Assembly (NCBI GenBank): GCA_039105265.1
Contig: JAPFFF010000002.1
Location: forward strand, 8,060,001 to 8,124,000
Reading direction: 5' to 3'
Source of the DNA: Tritrichomonas musculus
Lineage: Eukaryota > Parabasalia > Tritrichomonadida > Tritrichomonadidae
DNA: 64,000 nucleotides
A program made the position numbers and the translations under genes. Of this stretch, positions 59,695-64,000 are shown piece by piece (the stretch's first letter is position 1; each line of letters starts with the position of its first letter). Below the pieces are notes generated by a model. That model was given only the letters and a program-made list of their open reading frames with translations. It made no database searches and had not been told where the DNA came from.

Positions 59695-60028
59695 TTACAC
59701 TTTATATGTTCTTTTGCAATTTTAATAAATATACATGTATTAAAAAAAAAATTGGCTTTTTAGATAAAGGTTTAGTATTTTCTTCAAGTAAATGGAAATT
59801 GATTTTCATTCTCATTATTTATTAGATAATGTACTTGAGTTTTAATTTATTAGCAGAAATAATCTTCAAAAAATCGTATTTATTTTTTGATAAACGCACA
59901 TAAGATTATTGAAAATTTGAAATAAATAGATGAACTTTTTGAATAATTGATTCAAAGAGATTGAATGATGTAAAATTGTTATAATGAAGATTTGATTTAT
60001 TAAATAAATTGTCCATACAATTGTTATT
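59695..60028. other. AT-rich intergenic
   Basis: No feature found. Confidence 0.4.
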
Positions 60029-60860
60029 ATGTTTGAACAATTTATATATGGTACAATTATGCGTTATCCATCTCCTGCAGGAAATGAAATCAGTACTCTT
60101 GATAGTTTATCAATAGATTCCCTTCAATGGTCATTTTACAACTCGATTTCATCATTAATTGTAATAGTTGTACCTTTTATTACCAATTGGTTTTTGAAAA
60201 CATTTCGTAAATCAAGAAAAAAAAAGTTTTCATTATCTCATGTTTAACTGTTGTTTTTGGCTACTTATTTGCTTAATAAAAATAAGTATGCTGACATGTC
60301 TTGCTGCTTGTGATTAATTATGTATTGTCATGGGATCATTTTTTTCAATCAATCCTTTGTATTTAATCAAAATTGCACCAGAAGGGCTCACTAGCTTTTT
60401 TAATGGTCTAAATCAGTTTGAAATTGTTATATGTTTAATATTATTTGATGTTCTCTGCCGTCACTATCATATATGGAATTGAATTATGTTGGAGCAGCTA
60501 ATGCTGCATAGTAAGCATATTTAATTAGGTTAATTGATGAATCACCAGCAATTGAGGTAACAAATATCTTAAACATAGAAATGCTCTCAATTTTACCAAT
60601 TATTTGGATCTTAATTTATCAATTTGGTTATGCGCTTGGAATGGGCCCAATTCCTTGGTTCATCATTCCTGAATATTTCACTGATGATGTTCATTCTTCA
60701 AACTGGTTATTCACATTTATTTCAATTTTTTGGGAGGTCTTTGATAAATAAAGGTATTGTAACGTTTGGATCACTTTTGTTCTTCACGGGAATATCATTT
60801 GTTGCATTAATTTTTGGCGTATTTCCCATGCACGAAATTCAAAAAGAAGGTGATGAATGA
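60029..60860 (+). pseudogene. MFS sugar-porter relic
   Basis: In-order pieces of a sugar transporter lie in all three frames. 60029-60247 has QWSFYNSISSLIVIVVPFI (a membrane segment) and a basic loop. About 60330-60430 has LYLIKIAPEGL and FFNGLNQFEIVI. 60620-60750 has ALGMGPIPWFIIPEYF, matching the conserved sugar-porter loop GPxxW-x(3)-E. 60740-60860 has a last TM and the end. Several frameshifts and stops exclude a functional transporter. Confidence 0.75.
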
Positions 60861-61183
60861 TCTAAGCTTATGATTTAAGTTTATGATTTAACTTCTTACT
60901 GATTTTTCATGTTTTAATCATTAATTAATAATAATAAATCATGTTTTTTTGATTTAAATTTATATATTAGCAAATATATTTACAAATAATTATTTGTAAA
61001 TAATTTCGACTTTAATTAACCAGTTATAAATTCAATTATTTTACAGGAGAGTTGGAGAAAAATAAAAAAGAATCAGTTTAATTTTTCCCTTAATTTGATC
61101 TTATTAATGTTTTTTATGATTGCAAAAACAATCCGAAGATTTTTTAGTTTTCAGAGATATAATATTCTTTAAAACAAAATTGA
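60861..61183. other. AT-rich intergenic
   Basis: No feature found. Confidence 0.4.
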
Positions 61184-61496
61184 TATAGTCTAGACTCTAG
61201 AGTAAAACCCCCTACCAAATCTCTATATAAAAGAGTTAGAATCATAATATTAAATATACATATAGATAAAATATTCATTTGATAAAATAATTATTATTAT
61301 TTAAAAAATGTTTATTTTATATTTAGATATTAGTATTTAAAAATTCCATTTATTCAATTTTTTTATCGAAAAATTGAATAGAAAATTGTATGTGGTTTTT
61401 CAACCAACTTACTTTTTGCTACCATTAAAGGCCAAAAATAGGTGAATAAAAATGGTAGAGGGTTTCCATTGGTAGGGGGTTTTCCATTAGACTATA
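61184..61496. mobile_element. MITE-like 313-bp element with imperfect TIRs
   Basis: TATAGTCTA...AAAACCCCCTACCA at 61184-61218 and the inverse TTGGTAGGGGGTTTTCC...TAGACTATA at about 61469-61496 face each other. The left arm has a short insertion (GACTCTAGAGT). There is no coding capacity. The TA-rich flanks (TATATATA on the right) fit a mariner-like MITE, but no autonomous partner is in the window. Confidence 0.6.
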
Positions 61497-61823
61497 TATA
61501 TATATATATATATTTTTATTTCTAAAAAAGGTTTTATATAAAACGGCGGTTGCTCAGAAAATTGTATGGTTCCCAGAATTTCAATGATTCTTAAGAAAAG
61601 GAGATTTAGTAAACAATTAAGTTTTGTGGTATTATCTTTATTAATTATTGATATTTTTTTAGTTTAATATATTATAACATTAAAAATAATATAAACTAAA
61701 TTAAAAATATTTTATATTAAATATAAATATATAAATAATTATAAGATATTTTAGTATAAAATTAAAATAATCTCATTTTATTCCTACAGAAAAACAACGT
61801 TAATTTTTAATTCAATTGCTGCT
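61497..61823. other. AT-rich intergenic
   Basis: Nothing beyond a TA dinucleotide run at the MITE border and AT tracts before the kinase gene. Confidence 0.4.
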
Positions 61824-62819
61824 ATGTTTAATCCTTATCCAAATCTTCCTCATAAGATTAGAAATTATGTTCTTAACTCAATCATTGGCCAAGGAGCATC
61901 AGCAATAGTTTATAAAGCAACAAATATTTTATACAACATTGATTTTGCAGTCAAAGTTGTATTCAAATCAAAAGTTTCAGATAGAAATACTAGAACATAT
62001 GAAGCAGAAGTAAATTCATTGGTAAAACTGGATCACCCAAATGTCATACGTTTATATGACTTTTTTAATGAAGATAATAATATGTTTCTTGTACTTGAGT
62101 ATTGCGGTGGTGGTACATTAGAAGACAAAATTCTGAAAGATGAGGTTATTTCAGAAAACGAAAAATTAAAGATTTGTTCGCAGATAATTTCTGCTTTAAA
62201 GTATTGTTATGATATGTCAATAGCGCATCAGGATATTAAAGCATCTAATGTTTTATTTGATAATAATGGTCGAATCAAAGTTGCTGATTTTGGATTAAGC
62301 GGGATAATTAATCATGACGCTAATATTGATCTACATAGAGGAACACTCTGTTATTCAGCACCTGAAGTATGTCAAATAAAATCGTTTAATCCATTTAAGT
62401 CCGATATATGGTCTCTTGGTGTTCTCATTTATCGTTTATTTACTTACAGCTATCCTTTTGAAGGTAGCACTAAAGAAGATCTCAAAAATTCTATTATAAA
62501 TGGGTATTATCAAGACAGGCTTTCTGGTCAAATTAAGAAAATTGTCAAAAGTATGCTTGTTGTTAATCCCGATGATAGAATTACAATTAATCGATTATAC
62601 CATACAGATCTCTTTCATCCATCCAAAATCACTGCATTTCCGAGCTTAAATTCAAAAGTTAAAATTTTACAAAAAGATTCGCTAAATATCAAACTTAGTA
62701 AAAGAAGATCATCTTTGCTCTACAACCAAAAGTTTGATGAAAGTGTGACAAAACCTCGTCGTTGTTCTCATTTCATTATCAAACCCGCTAACTCACAAAC
62801 TTTTGCTGACTTTCCATGA
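61824..62819 (+). CDS. CAMK/AMPK-like protein kinase
   Basis: 331 aa. The kinase domain at ~14-268 is complete: IGQGASAIVYKA, FAVKVV (K44), HQDIKASN (135-142; HQD replaces HRD but the Asp is kept), VADFGLSG (DFG 155-157), GTLCYSAPEV, SDIWSLGVLIY. The lack of the HRD Arg suggests activation independent of loop phosphorylation; inference. The C-terminal ~60 residues are short and basic (KRRSSLLYN, RRCSHFIIK) with possible phosphosites. Typical of the large CAMK-like family of trichomonads. Confidence 0.87.
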   Translation: MFNPYPNLPHKIRNYVLNSIIGQGASAIVYKATNILYNIDFAVKVVFKSKVSDRNTRTYEAEVNSLVKLDHPNVIRLYDFFNEDNNMFLVLEYCGGGTLEDKILKDEVISENEKLKICSQIISALKYCYDMSIAHQDIKASNVLFDNNGRIKVADFGLSGIINHDANIDLHRGTLCYSAPEVCQIKSFNPFKSDIWSLGVLIYRLFTYSYPFEGSTKEDLKNSIINGYYQDRLSGQIKKIVKSMLVVNPDDRITINRLYHTDLFHPSKITAFPSLNSKVKILQKDSLNIKLSKRRSSLLYNQKFDESVTKPRRCSHFIIKPANSQTFADFP

Positions 62820-63178
62820 ATATTATTTTTCAAAAGTTAAAAATTTATTTTAAATAGATTGATGCTTTTAAAAACAGTTTTATATAAACATTTTATAGAT
62901 AAACATTTATATTTTTTTTTCTTTCATTCAATCAGATTATAAAATGAATAAATCTATTTGTGTTTATGATTAAATTGTATAAGCATTTTTTATCTCCTAT
63001 TGATATCATAATAATATTAGAATCGCATTCGAATCATTATTTTTTTTTTTTTTTACATCATCATTTGAATAATTATTAGATCAAAAAAATATATATAAAA
63101 ATACATATTTATATAAGCTATTAACATGAAAATTGGCATCTAATTTGAATTATAATGGTCATTCATTCTAAAAATATC
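62820..63178. other. AT-rich intergenic between convergent genes
   Basis: No feature except a T run near 63041-63052. Confidence 0.4.
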
Positions 63179-64000
63179 TTATATCAATTTTTTTTCTCTT
63201 TCCTTCTTTTCTTTCTTTTTCTCTTCCTTTTCCTTCTTTTTCTCTTCTTTTTCTTTCTTCTTTTCTTCTTTCTTTTCCTTCTTTTCTTTCTTCTTCTCTT
63301 CTTTCTTTTCCTTCTTTTCTCTCTTCTTCTCTTCCTTTTTGTCTTTCTTGTGGCTTTTATGGTCTCCGTCACCATCGCCCTCCAAAGCATTATCGAAAAT
63401 TGACTGAAGATCGTGTATTTCAGCATCTTCCTGTTGTTTAATATCGATTTTCTTTTCTTTGTCTTTTTTATCTTTGTGCTTCTTCTTGTCTTTTTCGTCT
63501 TTCTTTGTTTCATCCTTTTTCAGATGTTTGTGCTTGCACTTTTCTTTAGAATCGTCGGTTATTTCGTCTGCATTTTTCTTCGGTTCTTTTGATATCGCGT
63601 GTTCTTCTGATTTCTTTGGTTCTTCTGATTTTTCTTGAGTTTCAGATTTGTTTGGTTCTTCTGATTTTGATATGTTTTCATCTTTCTTTGTGTGCTTGTG
63701 CTTATGCTTTTCCTTGTGCTCTTCTTTTATTTCTAAGCAGTCTTCTCTTTTTTCTAATTCGGCTTTCATTTGCTTTTCAGCTTCTTTTTCTTCCTCTTCC
63801 TCTAGTTCCTTGGCTTTTCCTTCATCAGCAAATTTAGCTTCTTCTACTTTCTTTGCCTTTTCTGCAAGTCTAGCTTCCTCTGCCTTCTTTGCCTTTTCTG
63901 CAAGTCTAGCTTCCTCTGCCTTCTTTGCCTTTTCTGCAAGTCTAGCTTCTTTCGCCAATTTGGCTTCTTCTGCTTTCCTTGCTTCTTCTGCTAATATGGC
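63179..64000 (-). CDS. Lys/Glu-rich repetitive protein, 3' part (cut by window edge)
   Basis: The minus-strand frame is open from the window end to the stop at 63179-63181, 273 codons, with no ATG upstream in the window, so the start is outside. The N-terminal visible part is a run of AEEARLAEKAKKA-type 12-residue units (three near-perfect copies), then a charged, His/Lys-rich middle (KEKHKHKHTKKDEN) and a C-terminal KKEKKEEK stretch. It looks like a long single alpha-helix or coiled coil. Function unknown. The opposite strand gives a misleading Phe/Leu-rich frame. Confidence 0.6.
   Translation of the reverse strand, partial: AILAEEARKAEEAKLAKEARLAEKAKKAEEARLAEKAKKAEEARLAEKAKKVEEAKFADEGKAKELEEEEEKEAEKQMKAELEKREDCLEIKEEHKEKHKHKHTKKDENISKSEEPNKSETQEKSEEPKKSEEHAISKEPKKNADEITDDSKEKCKHKHLKKDETKKDEKDKKKHKDKKDKEKKIDIKQQEDAEIHDLQSIFDNALEGDGDGDHKSHKKDKKEEKKREKKEKKEEKKKEKKEKKEEKKKEKEEKKKEKEEKKKEKKEREKKLI

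Noticed and set aside
63155-63403. Plus-strand Phe/Leu-rich ORF that looks like a membrane protein
   Set aside because: It is the antisense of the Lys/Glu-rich gene; AAG/GAA codons read backward give Phe and Leu.

Overview
What it is. The window looks like a piece of a parabasalid (trichomonad) nuclear genome. The chromosomal part is very AT-rich and has short, nearly intronless genes. It carries families expanded in Trichomonas and Tritrichomonas: TKL-like, NEK-like and CAMK-like kinases, kinase plus ankyrin or Sel1-like fusions, copine and sugar-porter relics, and lysine/glutamate-rich proteins. Tritrichomonas or Trichomonas is my guess from gene style alone; no rRNA or other marker is present. 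|| Mobile elements, left 40%. Positions 3807-26215 hold one complete Maverick/Polinton, 22,409 bp. It is bounded by 1,003-bp terminal inverted repeats (TIRs) with 5'-AG...CT-3' ends and by a perfect 5-bp target duplication GATAC. Its base composition (clearly more GC than the flanks) and dense gene packing mark it off from the host. A second, almost identical Maverick runs off the left edge of the window (1-1401), head-to-head with the first, with 2.4 kb of broken host or transposon sequence between them. || Maverick layout. Each TIR holds two small genes (109 and 77 aa), so they occur in three identical copies here. After the left TIR come a protein-primed family B DNA polymerase, a small NUMOD4-like protein, an unknown gene, a structured non-coding island (hairpin, three 67-bp repeats, a tRNA-like Pol III promoter), an HNH endonuclease and a small AT-hook/bZIP-like protein. 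Then follow a candidate minor capsid protein (minus strand) and a 2,161-aa fibre-like protein (plus strand) that start from one 17-bp divergent intergenic. A minus-strand block encodes three small genes and the double-jelly-roll-type major capsid protein, a Glu/Pro-rich protein, two small basic or amphipathic virion-like proteins, an A32/FtsK-type packaging ATPase, an rve integrase whose third catalytic position is Asn instead of Glu, and a 476-aa probable structural protein. Together this is a replication, packaging, capsid and integration set, as expected of a virus-like transposon. I found no adenain-type protease, but the polymerase has an N-terminal region with a papain-like Cys/His pattern. 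|| Right 60%. Directly right of the Maverick is a dead hAT transposase. Then come a broken tandem kinase gene and a 1,974-aa protein with four kinase-like domains (only one with intact catalytic motifs) plus Sel1-like repeats; the two loci share a 568-bp block at about 99% identity. Next are relics of ankyrin and copine genes, a pseudokinase-ankyrin gene, an active-looking kinase with a basic tail, and a GC-rich non-coding island that looks like a Sm-class (possibly U4) snRNA. Further right are a small membrane protein, a CH-domain coiled-coil protein, an internally deleted Tc1/mariner element with 31-bp TIRs, a NEK-like kinase, a frameshifted HEAT-repeat protein, an EF-hand protein, a dead sugar transporter, a 313-bp MITE-like element, a CAMK-like kinase and the 3' part of a Lys/Glu-rich gene that runs off the right edge.
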